46,898 nucleotides of DNA from an uncultured Bacteroidales bacterium (GTDB lineage: Bacteria; Bacteroidota; Bacteroidia; Bacteroidales; FEN-979), in NCBI GenBank assembly GCA_903959905.1, contig CAJBYO010000055.1, positions 1-46,898 of the forward strand. Reading direction: 5' to 3'. The translations under genes and the position numbers were made by a program. The notes beneath the pieces are model-generated. The model was given only the letters and a program-made list of their open reading frames with translations. It had not been told where the DNA came from and did not search any database. Shown here piece by piece: positions 1 to 7,937 of this stretch (position 1 is the stretch's first letter; the number at the start of each line of letters is the position of its first letter).

Positions 1-19
1 AATTAATGTTTGTTTCAAT

Positions 20-175
20 CCGATGGGCTGCACCCATCGTTACTAACTAACGCCCTTTCAGGGCTGGCAACCAGATTACTGGTTCTTTGGTGAGGAAAAC
101 ATCCACCGAATTAATGTTTATTTCAACATACAAATTGCTACATGGATAGGGTTTTGACAAAAAATTCAGGAAATT
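20..175. repeat. Left REP-like direct repeat flanking the transposase locus
   Basis: This copy starts with a hairpin (stem CGATGGG at 21-27, CCCATCG at 33-39), then a second hairpin (GCCCT 52-56, AGGGC 60-64), then an ACCAGAT-type inverted sequence. The first 46 bases match 918-963 with one difference, and weaker similarity continues to the shared AAATTCAGGAAAT near 163-175 and 1058-1070. The transposase gene therefore sits between two diverged direct repeats of about 150 bp. Confidence 0.8.
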
Positions 176-186
176 GAATATTCATC

Positions 187-413
187 CAGCCCTGAAAGGG
201 CGTAATTTGTTAACACAGGGTGAAGCCCTGTGTATCAGACAGTCGACAGACCCTGCAGCCCTGAAAGGGCGTAATCACATAACACAGGGTGAAGCCCTGT
301 GTATCAGACAGTCAACAGACCCTGCAGCCCTGAAAGGGCGTAATCACATAACACAGGGTGAAGCCCTGTGTATCAGACAGTCGACAGACCCTGCAGCCCT
401 GAAAGGGCGTAAT
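187..413. repeat. 69-bp tandem repeat of paired hairpins, about 3.3 copies
   Basis: Units begin at 187, 256, 325 and 394, with an exact period of 69. Each unit has a GCCCT/AGGGC hairpin and a second hairpin with stem ACACAGGG (213-220 in unit 1) and CCCTGTGT (226-233). The first hairpin is the reverse complement of the one in the flanking repeats. Because 69 is a multiple of three, one frame stays open across the array, but this is a by-product of repetition and not evidence of a protein. The array lies just downstream of the transposase gene and is probably its substrate family. Confidence 0.85.
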
Positions 414-415
414 AC

Positions 416-868
416 CTAATCCCACACGTATTGCTCATCATATTCAACCTTATATCTTTCAAGGAAGGCTCTGTATTCCTGCTGAAAAGTTTTTTTTCTG
501 TGATGTTCCTGCTGATTAGCTATATAGGCAACTACTGTTTCCACTTCAGCAGGATTTACTGAAAAAGCGCCATACCCATCCTGCCAATAAAAGTTTTTCA
601 ACGATTGATCCTTTGTTTTCATCCACCTGGAGGAGTGGGATTTCAACTCTTCCATAAGTTTCACGAGCGTAATGTTCTTTGACAGCATGCAAAGTATGTG
701 TACATGGTCGGTATAACCACCAACGATTACAACTTGTGATTCCAGGTTATTACAAATGCCGCCTAAATAGCTGTATAGTTTTGTATTGTATGGCGGGTGA
801 ATGAGTGGTGCCCGTAATTTGGTGCTAAAAACCAGGTGCAGGTAGTTTTTTACAAGTGATTGTCCCAT
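416..868 (-). CDS. REP-associated tyrosine transposase (IS200-like Y1 family)
   Basis: This 150-residue protein has the Y1 single-strand transposase fold. The HUH metal-binding pair is H55-V-H57 (in DHVHIL) and the catalytic tyrosine is Y115 in the YIANQ motif, with Q119 as the usual partner, followed by the HHRKK stretch common in Bacteroidota members. Enzymes of this family nick and join single-stranded DNA at hairpins. There is no partner tnpB and no clear IS200 end structure. Instead, hairpin repeats of one family lie on both sides, which fits a domesticated RAYT that mobilises or maintains REP sequences. The gene ends in the last unit of the tandem array. Length and catalytic residues look intact, so it may be active. 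That its substrates are the flanking hairpins is inference. Confidence 0.9.
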   Translation of the reverse strand: MGQSLVKNYLHLVFSTKLRAPLIHPPYNTKLYSYLGGICNNLESQVVIVGGYTDHVHILCMLSKNITLVKLMEELKSHSSRWMKTKDQSLKNFYWQDGYGAFSVNPAEVETVVAYIANQQEHHRKKTFQQEYRAFLERYKVEYDEQYVWD

Positions 869-880
869 GGTATTTTGATT

Positions 881-1071
881 ACGCCCTTTCAGGGCTGTTA
901 GCCAGATTCATGGTTATCCGATGGGCTGCACCCATCGTTACTATCTAACGCCCTTTCAGGGCTGTTAGTCGGATTACAGGCTCTTCTGTGAGAAAAAAAT
1001 CTCCGATTTTACATCCATTTCAAGATATTTGGTGTAACTCGGGATGGCTTAAAAATAGGAAATTCAGGAAA
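881..1071. repeat. Right REP-like repeat cluster
   Basis: Two GCCCT/AGGGC hairpins (883-895 and 950-962) bracket a CGATGGG/CCCATCG hairpin (919-937). The part from 918 is the partner of the left copy at 20-175. It lies immediately upstream of the transposase start codon. No gene is visible in 869-1146 and I see no clear terminator for glmS there. Confidence 0.8.
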
Positions 1072-1146
1072 TATAGACAAGTGCCTTATATTCCCACCTT
1101 TGAAACTCATTGATAATCAAATCGGTCAACTGGATTCCGTTGAAAA

Positions 1147-2985
1147 CTACTCCACGGTCACCGATTTCGCCAGGTTCCTGGGCTGGTCAACATTGCATTT
1201 ACGCATCACGGCGATGTGGTAGGAAAGCAGCTGCAAAGGGATGGTAGCAAGCATCGGCACCAGCATCTCCTCGGTGTCGGGTATTTCAATGACATGGTCG
1301 GCAAGGTTTTTTACCGATTCATCGCCTTCTGTGACGATGGCAATAATTTTTCCTTTCCGGGCTTTGACCTCTTCAATGTTGGAGATCACTTTCTCGTATA
1401 TCCCGCGGCGGGTTGCGATGAAGATGACCGGCATCAACTCGTCAATCAACGCGATGGGGCCATGTTTCATTTCAGCGGCCGGGTAGCCTTCGGCATGGAT
1501 GTAGGAGATTTCTTTCAGCTTCAGGGCTCCTTCCAGGGCAACCGGGAAGTTGTAACCCCTTCCGAGGTACAATGAATTCTTTACGTCCTTATAGATCGTA
1601 GCGATATCCCTGATCTTCTCATTCAGTTTCAGGATGCGCTCAACTTTTGCCGGGATGGAGTCAAGTTCAAGCAGGATTTTGTGAAATTGCGAAATGGGAA
1701 CGGTTCCCTTCTTCTGTGCCAGCAACAGTCCAAACAGGGTGAGCACTGCAACCTGGGCGGTAAATGCTTTTGTGGAGGCAACGCCGATCTCAGGCCCGGC
1801 ATGGGTGTAGATCCCGGCATGGGTGGCACGCGCAATAGATGAACCCACCACGTTGCATATCCCCAGCACGGTGGCACCTTTCGCCTTGGCCAGGTCAATG
1901 GCTGCCAGCGTATCAGCGGTTTCGCCCGACTGCGAGATGGCGATTATCACATCATCTTCATTCAGCACCGGGTTGCGATACCGGAACTCTGAAGAATATT
2001 CAACCTCCACGGGGATGCGCGCCAGGTCTTCAATCAGGTATTCACCAACAAGCCCGGCATGCCATGATGTTCCGCAGGCGGTAATGATGATCCGCTTGGC
2101 ATTCAGGATTTTCTGTTCATAATCCCGTATCCCGCCGAGGGTAACAAGTCCCTGGTCGATGTGCAGCCTTCCGCGCATGGAATCAAAGATGGACCGGGGC
2201 TGCTCATAGATCTCTTTCAGCATGAAATGATCAAAGCCACCCTTTTCAATTTCATTCAGGCTCATGGCGAGCTTTTCAATATAAGGGGTCTGGTTATGGT
2301 TCTTTATCGTCTTAATTTTCAGGTCTTTGCCTCTTTCAATAATCGCAATTTCCTCGTCATTCAGGTACACAACGTTGTCGGTATATTCAATGAGCGGGGT
2401 GGCATCTGAAGCAACAAAAAATTCGCCTTTTCCGATGCCGATCACCATCGGGCTCCCCTTTCGGGCGGCAATGATTTTATCGGGAAATTCTTTGGCAAGT
2501 ATGACGATCGCATAGGCACCGATCACCTGGTTCAGCGCAACCCGCACGGCCTCCTCCACCGGTACCTGCTCATGGATCATAATATCTTCAATGAGATGCA
2601 CCAGCACTTCCGTGTCGGTTTCACTGGTAAAGATGTAACCGCGGTTTTTCAGCTCACTGCGCAGCACGGCATAGTTTTCAATGATCCCGTTGTGGATCAG
2701 GGCGATGGTTTTATTCTGCGAAAAATGCGGGTGGGCATTGATGGTATTGGGCTCGCCATGGGTAGCCCAGCGGGTGTGTGCCATGCCGATGGTGCCGGAG
2801 ATGTTTTTCCCTTCTGTAAATGCCTCAAGGTCAGAAACCTTTCCTTTACATTTATAGATTCTGATATCGCCGTTCAACAGGCAGACGCCTGCACTGTCGT
2901 AACCGCGGTATTCAAGCCTGTGCAACCCTTTTATCAGGATCGGGTAGGCTTCACTGGGGCCAATGTAGGCTACAATTCCACACAT
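1147..2985 (-). CDS. glmS: Glutamine--fructose-6-phosphate aminotransferase (isomerizing)
   Basis: GlmS makes glucosamine-6-phosphate from fructose-6-phosphate and glutamine, the first committed step toward UDP-GlcNAc for peptidoglycan and lipid A. The protein is 612 residues, normal for the family. It begins MCGIVAYIG, so Cys2 is the glutaminase nucleophile after Met removal. The N-terminal half is the Ntn-hydrolase glutaminase domain with an HTRWATHG motif. The C-terminal half holds two SIS sugar-isomerase domains (ISQSGETADT; the second around residues 460-590). The chain ends LAKSVTVE, the canonical tail carrying the fructose-6-phosphate-binding lysine. It is the last gene of a minus-strand group with the DUF4270 lipoprotein (79 bp upstream) and the starch-synthase-like gene, an arrangement common in Bacteroidota. 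No glmS ribozyme is evident upstream. Confidence 0.97.
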   Translation of the reverse strand: MCGIVAYIGPSEAYPILIKGLHRLEYRGYDSAGVCLLNGDIRIYKCKGKVSDLEAFTEGKNISGTIGMAHTRWATHGEPNTINAHPHFSQNKTIALIHNGIIENYAVLRSELKNRGYIFTSETDTEVLVHLIEDIMIHEQVPVEEAVRVALNQVIGAYAIVILAKEFPDKIIAARKGSPMVIGIGKGEFFVASDATPLIEYTDNVVYLNDEEIAIIERGKDLKIKTIKNHNQTPYIEKLAMSLNEIEKGGFDHFMLKEIYEQPRSIFDSMRGRLHIDQGLVTLGGIRDYEQKILNAKRIIITACGTSWHAGLVGEYLIEDLARIPVEVEYSSEFRYRNPVLNEDDVIIAISQSGETADTLAAIDLAKAKGATVLGICNVVGSSIARATHAGIYTHAGPEIGVASTKAFTAQVAVLTLFGLLLAQKKGTVPISQFHKILLELDSIPAKVERILKLNEKIRDIATIYKDVKNSLYLGRGYNFPVALEGALKLKEISYIHAEGYPAAEMKHGPIALIDELMPVIFIATRRGIYEKVISNIEEVKARKGKIIAIVTEGDESVKNLADHVIEIPDTEEMLVPMLATIPLQLLSYHIAVMRKCNVDQPRNLAKSVTVE

Positions 2986-3064
2986 TCTATTGTTGTTTAT
3001 ATGTTAAACAATCGGTCAGCTTTAATTTAACATGCTATTGATAAAGAGATGGATTTGATCTTGA

Positions 3065-4432
3065 TTAGTTCAGAACGGTGTAGGTCATTTTCAACTGGAA
3101 ACGGCTGCTTTCCTTTCCGGGCAACTGGCCTTGCGTGCCGGTAAGCACAACCCTGTTCGGAGTTACTGAACTGGTAAGAGGAGAATTCACCATGATGTAA
3201 AGGTCAAAATGGTTGCTGTAAGCTTTCTGCAATATATTTTGCATATGCTGGGTAAGACGGAAGGAATAGGATTTGCTTGTCTTGTTGTAACTCCCACCGA
3301 AATAGGCTGATCCTTCGTTGTCGTCAACCAGGTAACCAATCCTTCCTACACTGTCCTGGCGAACCATCAGCAGCGTGGGCGGGGGTGAATAGGTGGTATC
3401 GGTTTCATCGTTGCGGAACTGAAGCACGGCATCATTGACAGCCACAATTTTTCCTTGTGCAAAATCCTTCATGAAAGGAAATTTCAACTTAACCTTCACG
3501 CCTCCCATCCCCTGGAGGAACATTTTTTCGGCGCCCCTGGCAGAATCATGGTTCAGTATCTGCTGTTTCAGATCCTGACTGGCATCCAGGTAGCCGTTGT
3601 GATCAATGGTGACAAACCTGGCACAGCTCTGAGAAAGATACATGTCATAATGAAGTGAATCATTTGCCGGGTCGTTTCCATTGTGAAAATAGACCACTAC
3701 CTTGGAAATCCCTTTGGTAAGATTGAAATTCAACAGTGCTCCTTTGCTGCTCACCGGTGACGAAGCAACATAGAGCCCCTTGAAAAACTTGATGAATTCC
3801 GAGTTTGTCGCCAGGGTTGAAATGGGTGCCTGCAGAATCTTGTTCCCAAGATAACTGGTGAGTTTACCCAGGTTGACCCGGAGGTGAGGTGCTATTTTCT
3901 CGCCATAAATACTGACGCTGTCGGAAAGATGAGGAACAAAGTCCTGGTCGGCCAACACGGTCGGATAGGTTGCAATGTGTTGATTGGTAAAGTACAGACT
4001 GTCGTAGTGAAGGTCGTCACTAAGTTCATAGACTTTAAGGTGCTGGCGGGTGGTTGTGTCGCCCGAATAACCGTTGTAGGCCAGCTGGAGCACGATAGAG
4101 TCAAGCACAGGGTTTTTCCCGAAATCAATCTCCTCGGAAGAAAGAAGCACCTGTGAATAAAAGCCTGCAGTTGTTTTCCCGAATACCGGGTCAACCATTG
4201 ATCCGAGGATCAGGGATGCAATTTTATCGCTTCTGACAGAATCCTGCCTGACAGAGAAAGCCTCCACGGTACAGGTGTCGGTTGTCCGAACATTCAGGGT
4301 GTCGCTTGGCGGCAGCAGGTCAAACCCGATTTCATAGGGATCTTTTGTACACGATAAAACAGCCAGAAGGAGCAGAAAGCCGATCAGCAAAGATGCCGGT
4401 AGTTTGGAAAGGAAAGAGTTCAATCGGTTCAA
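3065..4432 (-). CDS. DUF4270 family lipoprotein
   Basis: This 455-residue protein has a hydrophobic leader ending in a lipobox (LAVLSC, lipidated Cys28), followed by CTKDPYEIGFDLLPP, typical of DUF4270 proteins of Bacteroidota. It should be anchored in the outer membrane or its inner leaflet. The function of the family is not established. The residues after the lipobox lack a strongly acidic surface-export signal. The start used here is TTG; another TTG lies three codons downstream, and no ATG gives a better signal peptide. It lies 15 bp downstream of the starch-synthase-like gene and upstream of glmS, so the three are probably co-transcribed. The family assignment rests on the N-terminal pattern and the gene neighbourhood. 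Confidence 0.85.
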   Translation of the reverse strand: MNRLNSFLSKLPASLLIGFLLLLAVLSCTKDPYEIGFDLLPPSDTLNVRTTDTCTVEAFSVRQDSVRSDKIASLILGSMVDPVFGKTTAGFYSQVLLSSEEIDFGKNPVLDSIVLQLAYNGYSGDTTTRQHLKVYELSDDLHYDSLYFTNQHIATYPTVLADQDFVPHLSDSVSIYGEKIAPHLRVNLGKLTSYLGNKILQAPISTLATNSEFIKFFKGLYVASSPVSSKGALLNFNLTKGISKVVVYFHNGNDPANDSLHYDMYLSQSCARFVTIDHNGYLDASQDLKQQILNHDSARGAEKMFLQGMGGVKVKLKFPFMKDFAQGKIVAVNDAVLQFRNDETDTTYSPPPTLLMVRQDSVGRIGYLVDDNEGSAYFGGSYNKTSKSYSFRLTQHMQNILQKAYSNHFDLYIMVNSPLTSSVTPNRVVLTGTQGQLPGKESSRFQLKMTYTVLN

Positions 4433-4447
4433 ATTAATGAGTTGATG

Positions 4448-5275
4448 TTAGTCCACAATGACCTGATCGTTTACAAGGACCTCTTCATAGAAATCGTTGT
4501 AAGCATCAACGTAACGGTCCATCGGTTGATAATCAAGGTATGGCTTTTCAATTTCTTTCAGGTAGCTGACAAGTTCCGGGTTGATTTTGGGCGACCCGAT
4601 GATCACACCGTCTGAGAAATCTATGGCTGCCTTCATCACATTAACGTAGTTCGGCGTCTTATAGTGTTTGAGGTCTTTGGAATTAATGCCTTCCAGTTTA
4701 ATCTTAGCGGCAAAGTCCTTGTGCATCATCTCTTCAAAGTCATCATCATAAATGGAATAGATGATTTTGGTATCGCTGAAAAGGGGGTTGTCACAATATG
4801 CCTTTTTAATGTAGATCGGCACCAGGCTTGTCATCCAGCCGTGGCAGTGAACCACATCGGGGCCCCAGCCAAGTTTCTTAACGGTTTCAAGCACGCCGCG
4901 TGAGAAAAAGATGGCCCGCTCGTCGTTGTCGGAGAAAAATTTGTTGTTCTTGTCGTGGATCGTATATTTTCGCTGAAAGTAGTCCTCGTTGTCAATGAAG
5001 TATATCTGCATGCGCGCCTGCTGAATGGAGGCAACCTTGATGATAAGCGGGTGATCTGTATCGTCGATGATCAGGTTCATTCCCGACAAACGGATTACCT
5101 CGTGAAGCTGGTTTCGCCGTTCATTAATGCTGCCATAGCGTGGCATAAATGTGCGGATTTCCCTGCCTTTTTCCTGGATACCCTGGGGTAGGTACCTGCC
5201 GATGGTGCCCATCGGTGTTTCTTTCAGATACGGTGTGATCTCCTGCGCAACAAACAAAACTTTCGCTTTTTCCAT
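4448..5275 (-). CDS. Starch/glycogen synthase N-terminal-like protein (GT5 half)
   Basis: The 275-residue protein opens KAKVLFVAQEITPYLKETPMG, the start of the GT5 glycogen synthase catalytic domain, and has the DVVHCHGW motif near residue 140. True glycogen synthases are about 480-530 residues with two Rossmann domains. Here the C-terminal ADP-glucose-binding domain is absent and the chain ends in an acidic tail. Short versions beside DUF4270 and glmS are common in Bacteroidota and are usually annotated as glycogen synthase, but with only one lobe of the GT-B fold normal transferase activity is unlikely. It could be a sugar-binding or regulatory protein. It is the first gene of the minus-strand group, preceded by a TATCTTTG -7 element. 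The fold is fairly sure; the function is not. Confidence 0.8.
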   Translation of the reverse strand: MEKAKVLFVAQEITPYLKETPMGTIGRYLPQGIQEKGREIRTFMPRYGSINERRNQLHEVIRLSGMNLIIDDTDHPLIIKVASIQQARMQIYFIDNEDYFQRKYTIHDKNNKFFSDNDERAIFFSRGVLETVKKLGWGPDVVHCHGWMTSLVPIYIKKAYCDNPLFSDTKIIYSIYDDDFEEMMHKDFAAKIKLEGINSKDLKHYKTPNYVNVMKAAIDFSDGVIIGSPKINPELVSYLKEIEKPYLDYQPMDRYVDAYNDFYEEVLVNDQVIVD

Positions 5276-5314
5276 GTTTTTCTTCCGGTTTTATCCCTAT
5301 TTGAAATTCGGTTG

Positions 5315-5349
5315 CAAAGATAGTAAAAATTTTTCGGATAATTTCCAAA
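5315..5349 (-). promoter_or_regulatory. Candidate promoter for the starch-synthase-like/DUF4270/glmS group
   Basis: On the minus strand TATCTTTG (5315-5322) matches the Bacteroidota -7 consensus TAnnTTTG. A TTTG at 5346-5349 could be the -33 element, but the 23-base spacing is slightly long. The start codon is 40 bases downstream of the -7 box. Confidence 0.55.
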
Positions 5350-5625
5350 CAAAAGGTGTAAAATAATGATTCCTATTTAATTATAATTATTTTTCAACCA
5401 ATCCTGAAAAAAAGCGCTTTTCGGTGTATTACCTTTTGCCTCCTTCCCCGATTAAGCATTAAATCAAAAAAACAGGGAGGCATTATGAAAGGCTGATCAG
5501 ATGAAAAGAAGAGATACCGGGGAGCGGTAAATTTTCAGGTAGTGGGTTGTACTTCCAAAATGATACACCAAACCGGAACCGGTCGCCGGGGATTACGGCC
5601 GGGAACAGTATAATCTTGATGAATC

Positions 5626-6084
5626 ATGAAAACAAATTTTCGCACCACCGTTCTGCTGATAAACCTCCTGCTGGCATTCACCGGCTTTTCCTCAACAGCC
5701 ACCCCGCCGTCACTTTTCGGGATACATGTTGTAATCTCTTCCAAGTCATACTGGGATGGCCCCACCAAATCATGCCTGCCCAGAGAAAAAGGAGGATGCT
5801 GCCACATCTGGACTGAAGGGATGCTCACCGGGCCAGGTGAGATTTCAGGAGAAGTTGCCGCTGTAAAGGGTAAGGTCATTCAGCTTACAGTTTCACGCGG
5901 CAAAGGGATGAACCAGGAAACCTATAAGAACTACTTTGCAAACGGGCAGTTTAACCTTGACGGGCCCATCACCTTCGATCCCGACATTTTATCCAGGCTT
6001 GGCGTGGACGGACGATATGTCGTGCCTTCCGGGACCTATCCCTTTACCGTGAGTGGCGACCTGATCACAATTACATTCAAATAG
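5626..6084 (+). CDS. Hypothetical secreted protein with a cysteine cluster
   Basis: I do not recognise this 152-residue protein. It has a typical Sec signal peptide (MKTNFRTTVLLINLLLAFTG, probable cleavage around residues 22-26) and no lipobox. The mature part has a short cysteine-rich stretch (CLPREKGGCCHIW, about residues 51-63), then a strand-rich region ending in a PSGTYPFTVSGDLITITFK-like tail that looks like a small beta fold. The cysteines could form a disulfide or bind a metal or iron-sulfur group; nothing in the sequence decides this. It stands alone, with 259 bp before it and 173 bp after it, the latter holding a dispersed inverted repeat. The upstream TAATCTTG at 5611-5618 is one mismatch from a -7 element. 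Confidence 0.7.
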   Translation: MKTNFRTTVLLINLLLAFTGFSSTATPPSLFGIHVVISSKSYWDGPTKSCLPREKGGCCHIWTEGMLTGPGEISGEVAAVKGKVIQLTVSRGKGMNQETYKNYFANGQFNLDGPITFDPDILSRLGVDGRYVVPSGTYPFTVSGDLITITFK

Positions 6085-6114
6085 GACACTGTCACCAGGT
6101 ATCTCAAAACCATA

Positions 6115-6193
6115 TTTCACCGCAAAGACGCGAAAACGTTAAAAAACACGCATGATGAGCAGGTATTGGCGCATTTGTGTCTTTGCGGTGAAA
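6115..6193. repeat. Inverted repeat with 15-bp perfect arms
   Basis: The arms TTTCACCGCAAAGAC (6115-6129) and GTCTTTGCGGTGAAA (6179-6193) are perfect inverted copies separated by 49 bases. Sequences of this kind recur between genes in many Bacteroidota genomes. It occupies most of the gap between two hypothetical genes. There is no U-tract after the right arm, so a terminator role is unlikely. Confidence 0.75.
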
Positions 6194-6257
6194 TTGACAT
6201 TGAAACATTAAAACAGTCTCTTCAGCTTTCATTTAACAGAATTAATAATTACGACTT

Positions 6258-6863
6258 ATGAAACCAAGAACCATGATTTTATTCATGCTTTTATTGAGCG
6301 TTACCAGTTGTGTCACCATTATTAAGTGGCGATATGGAATTACCAACCCCAAGGAACAGACGCCGCAAAAGCTCGCCTCATTTTTAAAAAAGCACAGGTT
6401 CCCCGACAGTTGCCAGTACCTGTTCAACGACTCCACATCCTATTTCCAGGGGTTCAGAAATCCGGTTTTCAGGAAAAACATGTTCAGCAACATGGTTTTT
6501 GACGCCAGGGGAACATTGCTGATACGTGATACAAACCAATGCCAGTGGTCGGGCTTTGAACTCATCAAATCACTGAACGTTGATTCGGCGTATCTTAATC
6601 TTCCGGGACTTCAACTGTCGGAAATACTTGACCATATCCACCCGGTGGAGGTACAGCCGGAACTAAACAGCCTCCACCAACAACCTGATTTCACTGTCCT
6701 CATTACCTGGGCAAAATTCCTGGGCACATACAATTCAAGGCTTTTTGAATTGTCGGACGCTGTCAGACAGAATAAAACAGCCAGGATCCGATTGATTTTT
6801 CTGAATGTTGACATGCTGGAAAGCTGGAACCTGACGAAAGATCAGAAAATGCAGATCAAATAA
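6258..6863 (+). CDS. Hypothetical lipoprotein, possible degenerate thioredoxin-like fold
   Basis: The protein has 201 residues with a short hydrophobic leader and a lipobox (LSVTSC, Cys18), so it should be a membrane-anchored lipoprotein. The C-terminal third (about residues 145-195) reads FTVLITWAKFLGTYNSRLF and then a run resembling the thioredoxin strand-turn-helix pattern, but without a CxxC pair. A structural or binding role would fit better than redox catalysis, if the fold guess is right. The N-terminal part (KLASFLKKHRFPDSCQYL) is not recognised. It is followed 71 bp later by a beta-barrel gene in the same direction, so the two may act together at the envelope. Confidence 0.65.
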   Translation: MKPRTMILFMLLLSVTSCVTIIKWRYGITNPKEQTPQKLASFLKKHRFPDSCQYLFNDSTSYFQGFRNPVFRKNMFSNMVFDARGTLLIRDTNQCQWSGFELIKSLNVDSAYLNLPGLQLSEILDHIHPVEVQPELNSLHQQPDFTVLITWAKFLGTYNSRLFELSDAVRQNKTARIRLIFLNVDMLESWNLTKDQKMQIK

Positions 6864-6934
6864 TAAGGACATCAGCAATGTGGTTATCGTGATGATGGAT
6901 CAGTTCAAACAAATAACGGGGGCAGGGTTCGGGG

Positions 6935-7861
6935 ATGAGGAGGGTGTTTGTGCTGCTGGTCTGCCATCTGGCCATGACCACGGGTATTCAGTGTCACGCA
7001 TTGACAGATACGCTTGTTGCTGCCGCACTGGTGCATCTGTCGGATTCATCAGGCTCCCTGGTTAGCATGCGGCTGACCCACAGCCTGGAATGTTCCCTGT
7101 CGCTTACAAACCAGCTCTTCCTGAACTGGAAAAAAGGAAACAGTGCCAGCCTCGTATCGCTGTGCAATCACCTGAGTTACCAGTCAAAGATCACCAACGA
7201 CAGCAGGGTTACTGTCACCACCTCGTTTGTTCACGACCTTGGGATGCAGTACTTCTTTGACAGCATCCTGCGGTTACAGCCTGATGCAAACACCCTGGAA
7301 AACAGGATAGAGGTCAGGATTGCAAGTCAGTTTGTCTTTTCCCTTTTTTCAACACTGAATACACGGATATTCAATTCCTATACCTATGCAACAAACCAAC
7401 AGGGAAACCCGGTTAAAATTCTTGGATCCGGGTTTATGACTCCTTTTCAGTGGAATTTTTCTGCAGGCTTCGGATGGGCCTTTCAGCGGCTGGGCTGTCT
7501 CAGCCTGGGCTTGACTTCCGGAAAGTTCACCTGGATACGAAACCGGGCAGTGTACACTCAACAGAATATCCCCGATTTTTACGGCGTCCCGAAGGAAAAA
7601 AATTATGTGCTTGAATACGGTTTCAACCTTCATCTTCTTATTGACACAGACATTCTCAAACACGTACACTGGAACTGCGACCTGCTAATTTTCAAAAATT
7701 ACCGGAAGCCCCTGGATATGGTCCTCAAAAGCTATCTCGGGATCAGGATCAACAAATTCCTGAGGACCAGCATCCAAACGCACCTTTATTACGAAAAGGA
7801 GGTAAGCAGCAGAATACAGATTGAGAACCTGTTCTCCATGGGGTTTTATGTCAATCTTTAA
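6935..7861 (+). CDS. Probable outer-membrane beta-barrel protein (DUF3078-like)
   Basis: This 308-residue protein begins with a signal peptide (MRRVFVLLVCHLAMTTGIQC) and is otherwise a series of alternating amphipathic strands ending in SMGFYVNL, typical of an outer-membrane barrel. The pattern NQLFLNWKKGNSASL, then TVTTSFVHDLGMQYF, FSTLNTRIF, and FSAGFGWAFQRLGCLSLGL resembles the DUF3078 family of Bacteroidota, whose function is unknown. The normal family members are somewhat longer, so this may be a diverged relative. It follows the lipoprotein at 6258 in the same direction. A barrel is well supported; the family name is tentative. Confidence 0.7.
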   Translation: MRRVFVLLVCHLAMTTGIQCHALTDTLVAAALVHLSDSSGSLVSMRLTHSLECSLSLTNQLFLNWKKGNSASLVSLCNHLSYQSKITNDSRVTVTTSFVHDLGMQYFFDSILRLQPDANTLENRIEVRIASQFVFSLFSTLNTRIFNSYTYATNQQGNPVKILGSGFMTPFQWNFSAGFGWAFQRLGCLSLGLTSGKFTWIRNRAVYTQQNIPDFYGVPKEKNYVLEYGFNLHLLIDTDILKHVHWNCDLLIFKNYRKPLDMVLKSYLGIRINKFLRTSIQTHLYYEKEVSSRIQIENLFSMGFYVNL

Positions 7862-7908
7862 TTGTGAAACAAATAACAATGGGAGCGTTTTTGAATAAGG
7901 AAAATAAC

Positions 7909-7916
7909 TAATTTTG
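7909..7916 (+). promoter_or_regulatory. -7 promoter element that fixes the downstream start
   Basis: TAATTTTG matches the Bacteroidota -7 consensus, with a T-rich TTTG at 7890-7893 upstream (15 bases, short for a -33 box). The TTG at 7914 in frame with the following gene lies inside this element, so translation most likely begins at ATG 7938. Confidence 0.55.
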
Positions 7917-7937
7917 AAGCTTGAAACTCCCATTTCT

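Noticed and set aside
187..413. Possible CRISPR array
   Set aside because: The full 69-bp period is repeated nearly exactly, with no variable spacers, and no cas genes are nearby.
174..419. An 81-residue open frame made of 23-residue repeats
   Set aside because: It is the 69-bp hairpin array read in a frame; 69 is a multiple of three, so any stop-free unit stays open. No promoter or coding signature.
2986..3064. Possible glmS ribozyme or riboswitch upstream of glmS
   Set aside because: The 79-base gap has only a small TTGTTTA/TAAACAA inverted repeat; it is too short for the ribozyme core.
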